A stretch of DNA of 64,000 nt from Flavobacterium album (lineage in GTDB: Bacteria > Bacteroidota > Bacteroidia > Flavobacteriales > Flavobacteriaceae), in NCBI RefSeq assembly GCF_003096035.1, contig NZ_CP029186.1, forward strand, positions 248,001-312,000, read 5' to 3'. Under the pieces are notes generated by a model, which had not been told where the DNA came from, made no database searches, and saw only the letters and a program-made list of their open reading frames with translations. Below, piece by piece: positions 36,899-44,651 of the stretch; positions within the stretch are counted from its first letter, which is position 1, and each line of letters opens with the position of its first letter. Both the position numbers and the translations under genes were made by a program.

Positions 36899-37588
36899 TT
36901 AAAGTAAGTCCTTAAGCTCCAGCAAATGGTGCACCTGCTTTACAGAAGGGTGCGCCTCTTTCCTGAATTCATTAAAATAAATAGCGTCGAGCCCAAAGTC
37001 AATGGCTCCCTGCACATCGGCTTCAATGCAGTCGCCTATCATGATGCTGTGGCCCTTTTCGGCATTGGCAGCCTTCAATGCATATTCGAATATCCCGGCA
37101 TGGGGCTTTTTGCAGCCCGCCATATCCGAATTGGTTATCGTCTCAAAATAATGCTCGATATTGGAGTTCTTCAGCTTTCCGGCCTGCACTTCGTGAAAAC
37201 CGTTGGTTATAATATGAAGGCTGTATTTTGGCTTCAGGTAGTCGAGTATTTCGATAGCCCCCTCAAACAGGTGATTGCTGTCGGGAAGTAGCCTAATATA
37301 GTCTGCGGCAAGCGCATGTACCAATTCGTCATCGGCTTCAAACCCAACCTGGCTGAAGCCTTCCTTCAGGCGGCCATAGCGCAATTCCTCCTGCGTAATG
37401 AGGCCGTCACGGAACAGCTTCCAGTACCTGTCGTTTATGGGCACATACAGTTCGATGAACTTTTCGGCATCGATATTAAGGCCGTGCTTTGCAAATATAG
37501 TCCTGAAGGTGATAGCCGAATTTTTCTCGAAGTCCCATAATGTATGGTCGAGGTCAAAAAAAACAGCTTTTTTCCCGGCTATCCTCAT
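36899..37588 (-). CDS. yjjG: YjjG-family pyrimidine nucleotidase (HAD superfamily)
   Basis: 229 residues. HAD motif I FFDLDHTLWDF (residues 10-20), motif II IITNGFHE, motif III Lys in GCKKPHAGIFEYAL and motif IV GDCIEADVQGA are all present with a helical C1 cap. The DHTLWDF variant is typical of the YjjG group, which dephosphorylates non-canonical pyrimidine nucleotides such as 5-halo-dUMP. The ATG overlaps by one base the stop codon of the gene before it, suggesting translational coupling with the ABC/CxxC cluster, though a functional link is not obvious. Confidence 0.85.
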   Translation of the reverse strand: MRIAGKKAVFFDLDHTLWDFEKNSAITFRTIFAKHGLNIDAEKFIELYVPINDRYWKLFRDGLITQEELRYGRLKEGFSQVGFEADDELVHALAADYIRLLPDSNHLFEGAIEILDYLKPKYSLHIITNGFHEVQAGKLKNSNIEHYFETITNSDMAGCKKPHAGIFEYALKAANAEKGHSIMIGDCIEADVQGAIDFGLDAIYFNEFRKEAHPSVKQVHHLLELKDLL

Positions 37589-38076
37589 TAGTTGCCTTTT
37601 GTAATAACAGCGTTATCCACGTGGTAGATCCAGTCGTCTACATCCGAATCATTGTAGCGAAACGTGCCGGTAATCGTAACATACTGGTCAGTTTTCAGCT
37701 TCGTTGCAGTATTTTTGAAATGAAGCCCCATAATGGTTTCCGGACCAGCCTGTCCGCAAAAGAAGCACGATGCAAAAACATTTTTGCTCAATGCATAGTT
37801 CTTATTATCAATGGGGATGATAAAGCCGCTCATTACGACCTGCTTTTTATTCTTCGCCTTGAGCGCAGTGTTCACCACCGGGTACATTACCCCTTCGGGA
37901 TAATCGGCGCTTGGCTTTTTGATGTATTTTATCTGGCCCAGCAATTTCCAGGTAAGCGTGTCGGATACCGGGGCCGTAGTGTTTTTTTGTGTAGCAATGC
38001 TGCCTGAAGGCGAACCAACAGAAGCAAGGAAAAATCCTGAAAGGAGAAGGGCTGCAATGAAAAGTGTCTTACGCAT
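37588..38076 (-). CDS. Small secreted CxxC protein (DUF3299-like?)
   Basis: 162 residues from the ATG at 38074-38076 (an upstream TTG adds two residues). Signal peptide RKTLFIAALLLSGFFLASVG. The mature protein has VVMSGFIIPIDNKNYALSK followed by FASCFFCGQAGPE, a CxxC pair, and a beta-rich C-terminus; this recalls the small periplasmic DUF3299 proteins found beside FtsX/MacB-type ABC transporters, but the match is from memory and tentative. Its start overlaps the end of the permease gene by 8 nt, so it is almost certainly part of the same operon and may bind the metal or heme-like ligand moved by the ABC system. Confidence 0.7.
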   Translation of the reverse strand: MRKTLFIAALLLSGFFLASVGSPSGSIATQKNTTAPVSDTLTWKLLGQIKYIKKPSADYPEGVMYPVVNTALKAKNKKQVVMSGFIIPIDNKNYALSKNVFASCFFCGQAGPETIMGLHFKNTATKLKTDQYVTITGTFRYNDSDVDDWIYHVDNAVITKGN

Positions 38077-39418
38077 TTGCAAGTGTTTTTGAAATATTTA
38101 GTCCGTATGCTTTTATAGCCGGTATGACCGCCGCTAAAATCCCCACAAAGATAGTGAGCAGAAATAAATATCCTTCTTTTTCCCATACAAACTCGAAGGG
38201 ATTGAAGGACATTTTAAATTCATCTTCAGACGAGCCGGATATCAGGCTTAATGCTATCCTACCAACAATCGTTCCAAATATAAATCCGGTAACGCACAGC
38301 AGCAGGCTTTCTATAAGCACGAGCGACAGCAATTGCAGGCGGCTTGCACCATTAACGCGAAGCAGCGCGAATTCGTATTTCCTTTCTTTTAATGTATTGT
38401 ACAATGCAATGAAAATGCTGATGCCACTGATGAGCATGATGCCGTATGCCAGGTATTGCAGCGCGTCCAGTCCGATACCGAACAGCGTGAACAGCCTGTT
38501 AATCTCTATAGCCGGCGAAGCAGCCTGCATTTTGGTGTTTTGCGGGATGAGGCGGGGCCAGGTAACGATCCCCATCTTGCTGCGGAATTTTATCAGTACT
38601 GCCGTAATCTCTTTGCCTTCTTCGCTTATCTGCGCGTCTTCGTGGCCGTGGTCATGTTCAGCTTCTGTTGCTGCGTCATGATCATGCGCGTCTTCATGTT
38701 CCGGTGCTGCCGCTTCTACCGCATGGTCATGGTTATCGTGATCGTGTGCTTCTTCGGCAATACCTTCGTGTTCGTGGTCATGACCTTCCTCACCTTCTGC
38801 ATGCTCGTGGTCGTGCATGGCCCATACGCTTTGGATATTGGAAAGTATCAGGTTGTCGACCACTTTGCCTGTAGGCGAAGCAATGCCGGTTACAATGTAG
38901 GCGTGGTCCTTGTGCAGTTCTCCTTCTTCGGAGTCGCCATGGGAGCCGAAGAACTTATCCCCTACTTTTAGCTTCATCTTTTCGGCAACGGCGCTTCCTG
39001 CCACTACTTCAAAATTCTTTTCAAAGGATTTTCCATCGGTTATTTTAGCGCCATATTTCGTAAGGTAATCGTGGGTAGTGCCTACGATGCGGAATCCCCT
39101 GTAATTATCGCCAAAAGCTAATGGTATCGCTGTCTTCACCATTCGGCTCTTCATCCATTTCTTTGCTTCGGTGTAGTCGATGTTGCCTGTTGGGGCATCC
39201 ACCTGGTACACTGATGAAAGTATCAATTGCAACGGACTTCCCTGCGCGCCAAGCACGAGGTCGATACCGTCGATATTATCGCTGAATTTCTTTTCGAACT
39301 GCTCTTCCAGCAATATGAGCAATGTGATAATGGCAACACTGGCTGTCAGCAAAATGATGCTCAATGCAGTATTAAGCGGCTTGAACCAAATATTTTTCCA
39401 GGCTATTTTTGTGATCAT
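38069..39418 (-). CDS. FtsX/MacB-type ABC permease with a His/Asp/Glu-rich extracytoplasmic segment
   Basis: 449 residues. One N-terminal membrane helix (about 17-38), a long extracytoplasmic domain (about 40-310), and three C-terminal helices (about 315-345, 365-390, 425-445) with the FtsX-like region (FIALYNTLKERKYEFALLRV). Between residues 201 and 260 lie 16 His and about 23 acidic residues in HDHEH- and HDHD-type repeats, an obvious divalent-metal (zinc-like) binding stretch. The ATG overlaps the ATPase stop codon by 4 nt. With the ATPase and the CxxC protein it forms a three-gene operon, reminiscent of zinc-regulated ABC clusters such as Vibrio ZrgABCDE (comparison from memory). Confidence 0.88.
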   Translation of the reverse strand: MITKIAWKNIWFKPLNTALSIILLTASVAIITLLILLEEQFEKKFSDNIDGIDLVLGAQGSPLQLILSSVYQVDAPTGNIDYTEAKKWMKSRMVKTAIPLAFGDNYRGFRIVGTTHDYLTKYGAKITDGKSFEKNFEVVAGSAVAEKMKLKVGDKFFGSHGDSEEGELHKDHAYIVTGIASPTGKVVDNLILSNIQSVWAMHDHEHAEGEEGHDHEHEGIAEEAHDHDNHDHAVEAAAPEHEDAHDHDAATEAEHDHGHEDAQISEEGKEITAVLIKFRSKMGIVTWPRLIPQNTKMQAASPAIEINRLFTLFGIGLDALQYLAYGIMLISGISIFIALYNTLKERKYEFALLRVNGASRLQLLSLVLIESLLLCVTGFIFGTIVGRIALSLISGSSEDEFKMSFNPFEFVWEKEGYLFLLTIFVGILAAVIPAIKAYGLNISKTLANA

Positions 39419-40044
39419 GACAGGGAGATTTGGTTAGGGAAACGGTCTTTCAGCCTTTGGTCGTGGGTAACGATAACCAGTGCGGTACCGTATTGCTTTG
39501 CCAGCAAATCGAGCATATCGGCAACTTTGAAAGCATTCTCGTCATCAAGGCTTGAGGTAGGCTCATCGGCAAGCAAAAGTTTTGGCTCATTGATAAGCGC
39601 ACGTGCGATGGAAACCCGTTGCTGCTGCCCGATACTCAGTTGCGAAGGCAGCTTATGCAAATGTTCTGTAAGGCCAAGCTGTGCCAAAAGGTCTTTTGCC
39701 TTTTGCATGGCCTGTTTTCCGCTGGCGAGCCAAGAAGCAAGCACTACATTCTCGAGTACGTTTAGTGATGCCACGAAGTAAGCCTGCTGTAATACAAGCC
39801 CGATATTCTTACCGCGAAAATAATCGAGTTTTTTCTCTGAAAGCTCTGCAATATTGGTATTCTCAATAATAACCTCCCCCTGCTGTGGCCGCAGGAGCCC
39901 TCCAAGGAGGTGCAGAAGCGTAGTTTTCCCTTTACCCGATCCACCTGTTATCAGGAGGCTCGTACCACCTGATGCGGTGATATCGGGAAAATTGAAATCG
40001 GTGCCTTTCCCATAGGAAAAGCGTATGTTTTTTGTGCTGATCAT
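39415..40044 (-). CDS. ABC transporter ATP-binding protein (LolD/MacB type)
   Basis: 209 residues with Walker A GGSGKGKTTL (about 33-42), Q-loop VLQQAYF, signature LSIGQQQRVSIARAL, Walker B LLLADEPTSSLDDENA and the H-loop IVTHDQRL. It energises the neighbouring His-rich permease; the stop and next start overlap (ATGA). First gene of the operon. Short length and sequence fit the LolD/MacB/FtsE branch, which acts by mechanotransmission or export rather than classical import. Confidence 0.92.
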   Translation of the reverse strand: MISTKNIRFSYGKGTDFNFPDITASGGTSLLITGGSGKGKTTLLHLLGGLLRPQQGEVIIENTNIAELSEKKLDYFRGKNIGLVLQQAYFVASLNVLENVVLASWLASGKQAMQKAKDLLAQLGLTEHLHKLPSQLSIGQQQRVSIARALINEPKLLLADEPTSSLDDENAFKVADMLDLLAKQYGTALVIVTHDQRLKDRFPNQISLS

Positions 40045-40153
40045 GCAAATCGTTATATGTCCTGCAAGTTAGGGAATATAACAGCAAAATCAAAAGGGAA
40101 TAATGTTAACGGGAAGGCATAGTTATCCTGCAAAAGCAGTGTGGCTTGTAATA

Positions 40154-40552
40154 CTATGCCGTTGCGCTATAACTGTCTTTCTTCTCAAAAACAATAAGGC
40201 TTTGCAGCAGCCCCTGCTCAGGGTCGTCGTTCTCGTGAGCACGGCTCAGCGTAAGGCCGCCGTCGCGCATGGCCTGAAGGCAGCGTGCATGAATAGCCTC
40301 GCGTGTTTTCATATCAGAACGGCTCATATCCAGACGGATCTCAAGGACGGAACGGTGCAGCGCGGGATCCTTAATGTAAGTATCGATGATATGACGATCG
40401 TAATTCTCGGAGAGGTTAAAATCTACCAACTGGAACTGACCCTGCTCCATCTTCTCAAGTACCATCTGCGGAAGTTCCCTGTCGCGTATAGCCGGGGCAT
40501 CGGGGAGATCGAAATCGCCATCATATACAAAGGTCATGGTGTAGTTGTCCAT
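40154..40552 (-). CDS. Hypothetical protein, 132 residues
   Basis: A soluble protein without signal peptide or membrane segments (MDNYTMTFVYDGDFDLPDAP). It is acidic and rich in charged residues, with REAIHARCLQAMRDGGLTLS in the C-terminal part. No family is recognised. It is divergent from the alcohol dehydrogenase gene, so they share the 184-nt upstream region that holds the TTTTGGATAC direct repeats. Codon use is like its neighbours, supporting a real gene. Confidence 0.65.
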   Translation of the reverse strand: MDNYTMTFVYDGDFDLPDAPAIRDRELPQMVLEKMEQGQFQLVDFNLSENYDRHIIDTYIKDPALHRSVLEIRLDMSRSDMKTREAIHARCLQAMRDGGLTLSRAHENDDPEQGLLQSLIVFEKKDSYSATA

Positions 40553-40651
40553 AGCAATTTTTATTATAAAGTTACAGCATCATACACCATCCACATAGCA
40601 GATTAACAAGTTGATAATACATAAAATATCCTTAAAAATGTGGCACCTTCA

Positions 40652-40682
40652 TTTTGGATACAACAATATTTGTTTTGGATAC
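40652..40682 (+). promoter_or_regulatory. Direct repeats in 21-bp phase upstream of the alcohol dehydrogenase
   Basis: TTTTGGATAC occurs at 40652-40661 and 40673-40682, 21 bp apart start to start, which is two helical turns on one face of the DNA. AraC-family regulators bind tandem half-sites with this spacing, and an AraC-family gene follows the dehydrogenase. A GATATTTG box at 40704-40711 could be the -7 element. Confidence 0.5.
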
Positions 40683-40736
40683 TTCCGGATTGAAATACGT
40701 ACTGATATTTGCCTGTCGAATTATAAAAATAAAACC

Positions 40737-41777
40737 ATGATACAAGCGAAAGGGTATGCAGCCCAAAATGCAGAAACAGACCTAGCACCGTGGGATTTTG
40801 AGCGCCGCAACGTAGGGCCGCACGATGTACAGATAGAAATATTGTATTGCGGTGTATGCCATACAGATCTCCACCTCATCAAAAACGAGTGGTTTCCGGG
40901 GTTGTTTCCTATGGTGCCGGGACACGAGATTGTAGGCAGGATCGTTGCTACCGGGGCACATGTAAAGAAATTCAGCATTGGCGACCATGCCGGCGTGGGC
41001 GTGATGGTAGATTCCTGCCAGCATTGCGAGAATTGCGATAACGGGCAGGAACAATTTTGCCTTGAGGGCGGCGTGCTTACCTACAACAACCTTGACAGGG
41101 AAGGCCAGCCTGCTTATGGCGGTTACAGCAATACTATCGTGGTACACGAGCGGTATGTACACCTTATTTCCGAAAAGCTGGACCTTGCCGCCGTAGCCCC
41201 GTTGCTTTGTGCCGGTATTACAACCTACTCGCCTTTGCGGAAGTGGAAAGTAGGCAAAGGGCATAAATTAGCTGTCGTAGGGCTTGGAGGACTGGGACAC
41301 CTTGGGGTAAAATTCGGATTGGCTTTTGGTGCCGATGTGACTGTACTTAGCACATCAGAATCGAAACGCGAGGATGCCAAAGCGCTGGGAGCGCACCATT
41401 TTGTGGTAACTAAAAACCCTGAAGAAACTGCAGCAGTGGCCGCAACGTTCGACTTTATACTGGATACCGTGGCCGCCGACCATGAGATTGCACCTTACCT
41501 GGCCATGTTAAGGACGAACGGGACTTATATTAATGTAGGGATGCCGGTCAAACCGCTGGAAGTGTCAGCGTTTACATTGGCATCCGGCAATAAGACAGTA
41601 GCAGGATCCGGTGCAGGAGGAATGCCCGAAACACAGGAAATGCTTGATTTTTGTGCTGAACATAATATCGTGTCTGACATTGAGATTATCGATATTAAAA
41701 ACATCAACAATGCTTTTGAAAGGATGCTGAAAGGCGATGTGCGGTATCGTTTTGTTATTGATATGGGGACTTTGTAG
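40737..41777 (+). CDS. Zinc-dependent NAD(P) alcohol dehydrogenase (CAD/YahK type)
   Basis: 346 residues from the ATG at 40737 (MIQAKGYAAQNAETDLAPWD); a longer frame upstream overlaps the regulatory repeats. Catalytic zinc ligands are in YCGVCHTDLH (about residue 37) and PGHEIVG (about 60); the structural zinc site is CQHCENCDNGQEQFC; the Rossmann fold shows VGLGGLGHLGVKF. Members of this cinnamyl-alcohol-dehydrogenase-like group reduce aldehydes to alcohols with NADPH, often for detoxification. Cytosolic. Followed by a hairpin that probably terminates it. Confidence 0.94.
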   Translation: MIQAKGYAAQNAETDLAPWDFERRNVGPHDVQIEILYCGVCHTDLHLIKNEWFPGLFPMVPGHEIVGRIVATGAHVKKFSIGDHAGVGVMVDSCQHCENCDNGQEQFCLEGGVLTYNNLDREGQPAYGGYSNTIVVHERYVHLISEKLDLAAVAPLLCAGITTYSPLRKWKVGKGHKLAVVGLGGLGHLGVKFGLAFGADVTVLSTSESKREDAKALGAHHFVVTKNPEETAAVAATFDFILDTVAADHEIAPYLAMLRTNGTYINVGMPVKPLEVSAFTLASGNKTVAGSGAGGMPETQEMLDFCAEHNIVSDIEIIDIKNINNAFERMLKGDVRYRFVIDMGTL

Positions 41778-41782
41778 GCATT

Positions 41783-41808
41783 CTTCTTTTGTCTTGAAAC
41801 AAAAGAAG
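41783..41808 (+). terminator. Hairpin downstream of the alcohol dehydrogenase
   Basis: CTTCTTTTGT and ACAAAAGAAG form a perfect 10-bp stem with a CTTGAA loop starting 5 nt after the stop codon. The stem is AU-rich with no T-run after it, so termination would be weak; it also forms the left end of a recurrent-looking repeat. Confidence 0.5.
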
Positions 41809-41824
41809 CAAAAGTTCAAGGCCA

Positions 41825-41953
41825 CAAATATTTCACTTAAAATCTACGGATTTTTGCATCGCGACCCAAGCCGCGGCCTGCTGCGCGCCGCTCGTGGATC
41901 GCTCTCCTTCTCCCAACGCGAAATCCTTCCTTGATTTTTACGTGAAATATTTG
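41825..41953. repeat. Snap-back repeat with GC-rich core
   Basis: CAAATATTTCAC (41825-41836) is matched by its exact reverse complement GTGAAATATTTG (41942-41953), and pairing continues inward imperfectly (TTAAAATC against GATTTTTA). The core (about 41855-41920) is GC-rich, unlike the arms. I recall related sequences beginning 'CTTGAAACAAAAGAA' as dispersed repeats in Flavobacterium. Confidence 0.65.
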
Positions 41954-42087
41954 ATGCCGAGCTTCACTCGAACCTGCTTACTCCTGCTTTATTTACAGTT
42001 ACACAATAAGAGTTTTGGTTAGGTTTAGAGAAATTCAATTAAACAATAATCCTATCTTTACCATATCCTTTTTCAAAAATTCCTAAA

Positions 42088-43005
42088 ATGAAGCCAACTG
42101 CACAATCACCCATACATATCGATTCTGTTTCGGAAATGCACCGCTTCCTGAACCTTCCGGGGCCCGAGCATCCGCTGATAAGCATGATCAGCTTTAAAGA
42201 TGTTGAACCCGAACTAAACGAATGGGGACGCGGAATGATTATAAACCTTTATATCATAGCTATCAAAAAGGAATTTACAGGCAAAGTGCGCTACGGCCAG
42301 GGCTATTATGATTTTGACGAAGGCATGATGTCGTTCATCGCGCCGGGGCAGCTGTGCTACCAAAGCGGGCCCGGGGAGAATCCGAGGGGCGGGCAGATGC
42401 TTATCTTTCATCCCGATTTTTTAAGGAGTTACCCGTTGGGCAAAAAAATAAAGGAATACGAGTTCTTCTCTTATGATGTTACCGAAGCGCTCTACCTTTC
42501 ACAAAAGGAAGAATCTATGATCGAAGGCATCATGAAGAATATCGAGCAGGAATACCACTCCACCATGGACGGTTTTAGCCATGATCTCATTATGTCGCAC
42601 ATAGAGCTGCTGCTCAACTATTCTAACCGCTTTTACAACAGGCAGTTCATGACCCGCAAAGTGGCGCACAACGACCTGTTGGTAAAGCTCGAACGCGTTT
42701 TTGAAGAGCATTTTTCTTCTGAAAATAAAACGGCTGCCCTGCCTACGGTAAAAGATATTGCCGCAAAGCTCAATGTATCGCCGGGATACCTGAGCGATAT
42801 GCTCCGCACCTACACCGGGCAGAACGCACAGCAGCACATCCATAACAAGCTGATCGAGAAAGCGAAAGAAATTTTGACCACGACACCATTATCCGTAAGT
42901 GAAATAGCTTTCCAATTAGGATTTGAGTACCCGCAATCGTTTAGTAAGCTGTTTAAATCGAAGACGAATGTGTCGCCACTGGAGTTTAGGAAGTTGTTTA
43001 ATTGA
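42088..43005 (+). CDS. AraC-family transcriptional regulator
   Basis: 305 residues. The N-terminal 190 residues form a cupin-like sensing domain (MMSFIAPGQLCYQSGPGEN region). The C-terminal 100 residues are the double helix-turn-helix: TVKDIAAKLNVSPGYLSDML and then LSVSEIAFQLGFEYPQSFSKLFK, ending FRKLFN. It lies downstream of and co-directional with the alcohol dehydrogenase, a pairing often seen for aldehyde-responsive or flavin-responsive regulons, so the dehydrogenase is the likely target. Separated from it by 310 nt including repeats, so it probably has its own promoter. Confidence 0.93.
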   Translation: MKPTAQSPIHIDSVSEMHRFLNLPGPEHPLISMISFKDVEPELNEWGRGMIINLYIIAIKKEFTGKVRYGQGYYDFDEGMMSFIAPGQLCYQSGPGENPRGGQMLIFHPDFLRSYPLGKKIKEYEFFSYDVTEALYLSQKEESMIEGIMKNIEQEYHSTMDGFSHDLIMSHIELLLNYSNRFYNRQFMTRKVAHNDLLVKLERVFEEHFSSENKTAALPTVKDIAAKLNVSPGYLSDMLRTYTGQNAQQHIHNKLIEKAKEILTTTPLSVSEIAFQLGFEYPQSFSKLFKSKTNVSPLEFRKLFN

Positions 43006-43101
43006 AAGCAGGTTCGTTTATTAAATTTAGAAGGTTTTAAAAATACAAGTTCGGAAAAGTTTGAACAAATAGTACAAACATGTTCTTCCTTTTCGACGAA
43101 G

Positions 43102-43142
43102 GAGAAATCTCAATTTGTTACAATGATTTTCTGAGATTTCTC
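43102..43142. repeat. Degenerate inverted repeat downstream of the AraC gene
   Basis: GAGAAATCTCA (43102-43112) and TGAGATTTCTC (43132-43142) are exact reverse complements with a 19-nt loop. Outside them TTTCGACGAAGGAG on the left and CTCCGATCGAAATGG on the right still look like decayed arms. I recall this 'TTTCGACGAAGGAGAAATC' word as a dispersed flavobacterial repeat. It may serve as terminator for the two convergent genes. Confidence 0.6.
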
Positions 43143-43197
43143 TCTCCGCAAGCTCCGATCGAAATGGAAAACCGGTCATTTGAGAAATGACAATAAT

Positions 43198-43896
43198 TCA
43201 CAGAATCCCCATATCTGCAAAGCTCAGATAGCCGTTTTCGGTCACGATAACATGGTCGAGCACATTGATGCTTAGTGTATTCCCGGCGGCTTTGAGCTCG
43301 CGGGTTATCTGTTTGTCCTGCTCACTGGCCTGCAAAACGCCTGACGGATGGTTATGGCAAAGGATTATAGCGACCGCACTTTGCTCTAAAGCCGACTTGA
43401 ATACAATCCGCACATCTACCACCGTTCCGGTAATACCGCCCTTGCTCAGCTGCGATTTGTAAATGACCTTATTGGAATTATTGAGGTACAATATCCAAAA
43501 TTCCTCATGCGGCAATTCGCCTATAATGGGCTGCATGATTTCGAAAACCGCACGGCTCGATGTTATCTTTTTTAAGTCAACGGTTTCTTCTTCCCTCCTT
43601 CTCCGGCCGAGCTCCATTGCGGCGGCGATCGTTATGGCTTTCGCCTCCCCTATTCCCTTAAAATTCATAAGCTGCTGCAGCGACTGCTTGCCCAGTGCGT
43701 TCAGGTTGTTGTCTACACTTGAGAGTATACGCTTGCTAAGCTGTACGGCACTCTCGTTGCGGCTACCGGAACCGATAAGGATCGCTATCAGCTCGGCATC
43801 ACTGAGTGCAGCCCTGCCTTTCAGCATCAGCTTTTCTCGGGGTTGGTCGTCCTCAGCCCAGTATTTTATAGAAAATGTGCCTTGTGTTTCTTCCAT
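43198..43896 (-). CDS. radC: RadC family JAB/MPN-domain protein
   Basis: 232 residues from the ATG at 43894-43896 (MEETQGTFSIKYWAEDDQPR); an ATG 36 nt upstream is possible. N-terminal helix-hairpin-helix region (LMNFKGIGEAKAITIAAAME, about 75-95), then the RadC/JAB domain with the JAMM metal motif HNHPSGVLQASEQD (about 178-191). Historically called a DNA repair protein, but the repair role is doubtful and biochemical function is open. Convergent with the AraC gene and divergent from the DUF1287 gene. Confidence 0.93.
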   Translation of the reverse strand: MEETQGTFSIKYWAEDDQPREKLMLKGRAALSDAELIAILIGSGSRNESAVQLSKRILSSVDNNLNALGKQSLQQLMNFKGIGEAKAITIAAAMELGRRRREEETVDLKKITSSRAVFEIMQPIIGELPHEEFWILYLNNSNKVIYKSQLSKGGITGTVVDVRIVFKSALEQSAVAIILCHNHPSGVLQASEQDKQITRELKAAGNTLSINVLDHVIVTENGYLSFADMGIL

Positions 43897-43989
43897 GGTT
43901 AAGGGAATTTGTACGAATTTAAGTAAATTCATAAACCATCGGCATACTATTATAAAATTTTCTGTCGTTAGTTTTAAAAATTATTCGTC

Positions 43990-44574
43990 ATGAAACACCT
44001 CTTACTTTTATTCCTGTTGGGATTTGCCTGTGCTTCCCCTGTTGAAAAGACATTTGCTGAAAAGCTGTCCGATGCAGCAATTTCCCTTACGAAAGATGAT
44101 GTGCGCTATGACGGCACTTATTTTAAAATCCCTTACCCCAATGGCGACGTGCCCAAAGGCAAAGGTGTGTGTACCGATGTGGTGATACGGGCTTACCGGA
44201 AACTCAACATCGACCTCCAAAAAGAAGTGCATGAAGATATGAAGGCCAATTTTTCCAAATACCCGAAAAGCTGGGGATTGAAAAGCCCCGATACCAATAT
44301 CGACCACAGGCGTGTCCCGAATTTGCAGGTATTCTTCACCCGAAAAGGCACATCACTTCCCGTTACCGATAAAGCTGCCGACTACAAGCCCGGCGATATT
44401 GTTACCTGGATGCTGTCGGGCAACCTGCCGCATATTGGGATTGTAGTCAATAGAAAATCCGAAAAAAATAGTGACGGGTATATGGTGGTGCACAACATTG
44501 GCGGCGGCCAAAACCTTAACGACTGCCTGTTTGATTATAAAGTAACAGGGCATTACAGGTACCAAAAGAAATAG
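43990..44574 (+). CDS. DUF1287 family secreted protein (NlpC/P60-like fold)
   Basis: 194 residues with a signal peptide (MKHLLLLFLLGFACASPVEK). The DUF1287 pattern is clear: KGVCTDVVIRAYRKLN with a candidate catalytic Cys (about residue 59), HEDMKANFSKYPKSW, DHRRVPNLQVFF, PGDIVTWML, LPHIGIVVN with a candidate His, and VVHNIGGG. The Cys/His pattern is like papain-fold NlpC/P60 or amidase proteins acting on cell-wall peptides; E. coli YijF belongs here. The substrate is unproven. Stands alone. Confidence 0.88.
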   Translation: MKHLLLLFLLGFACASPVEKTFAEKLSDAAISLTKDDVRYDGTYFKIPYPNGDVPKGKGVCTDVVIRAYRKLNIDLQKEVHEDMKANFSKYPKSWGLKSPDTNIDHRRVPNLQVFFTRKGTSLPVTDKAADYKPGDIVTWMLSGNLPHIGIVVNRKSEKNSDGYMVVHNIGGGQNLNDCLFDYKVTGHYRYQKK

Positions 44575-44623
44575 CATTCTACTTCTTAAGAAATTCCTAT
44601 AAATTTTGATGCCGTTGCAATTT

Positions 44624-44643
44624 TTTGTAATTTGAATTACAAA
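44624..44643. promoter_or_regulatory. Perfect palindrome upstream of the DUF389 gene
   Basis: TTTGTAATT-TG-AATTACAAA, a 9-bp inverted repeat with a 2-nt centre, ends 8 nt before the DUF389 start codon. It may be an operator or a small hairpin over the initiation region. Confidence 0.35.
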
Positions 44644-44651
44644 CTATTCTT

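Larger units (their letters stand above)
41778..42087. other. 310-nt gene-free stretch between the dehydrogenase and the AraC gene
   Basis: It holds the hairpin terminator of the dehydrogenase gene, a snap-back repeat (41825-41953) with a GC-rich core, and a TATCTTTA box at 42053-42060, 27 nt before the AraC-type gene, that could be its -7 element. I see no coding sequence. Confidence 0.65.

Noticed and set aside
38456..38971. Plus-strand open frame opposite the His-rich permease
   Set aside because: Reads as Met/Val/Phe/Cys-rich antisense of the HDHEH repeats; no independent evidence of coding.
41737..41934. Short plus-strand frame after the alcohol dehydrogenase
   Set aside because: Covers the hairpin and GC-cored repeat; no domain, no start signal.
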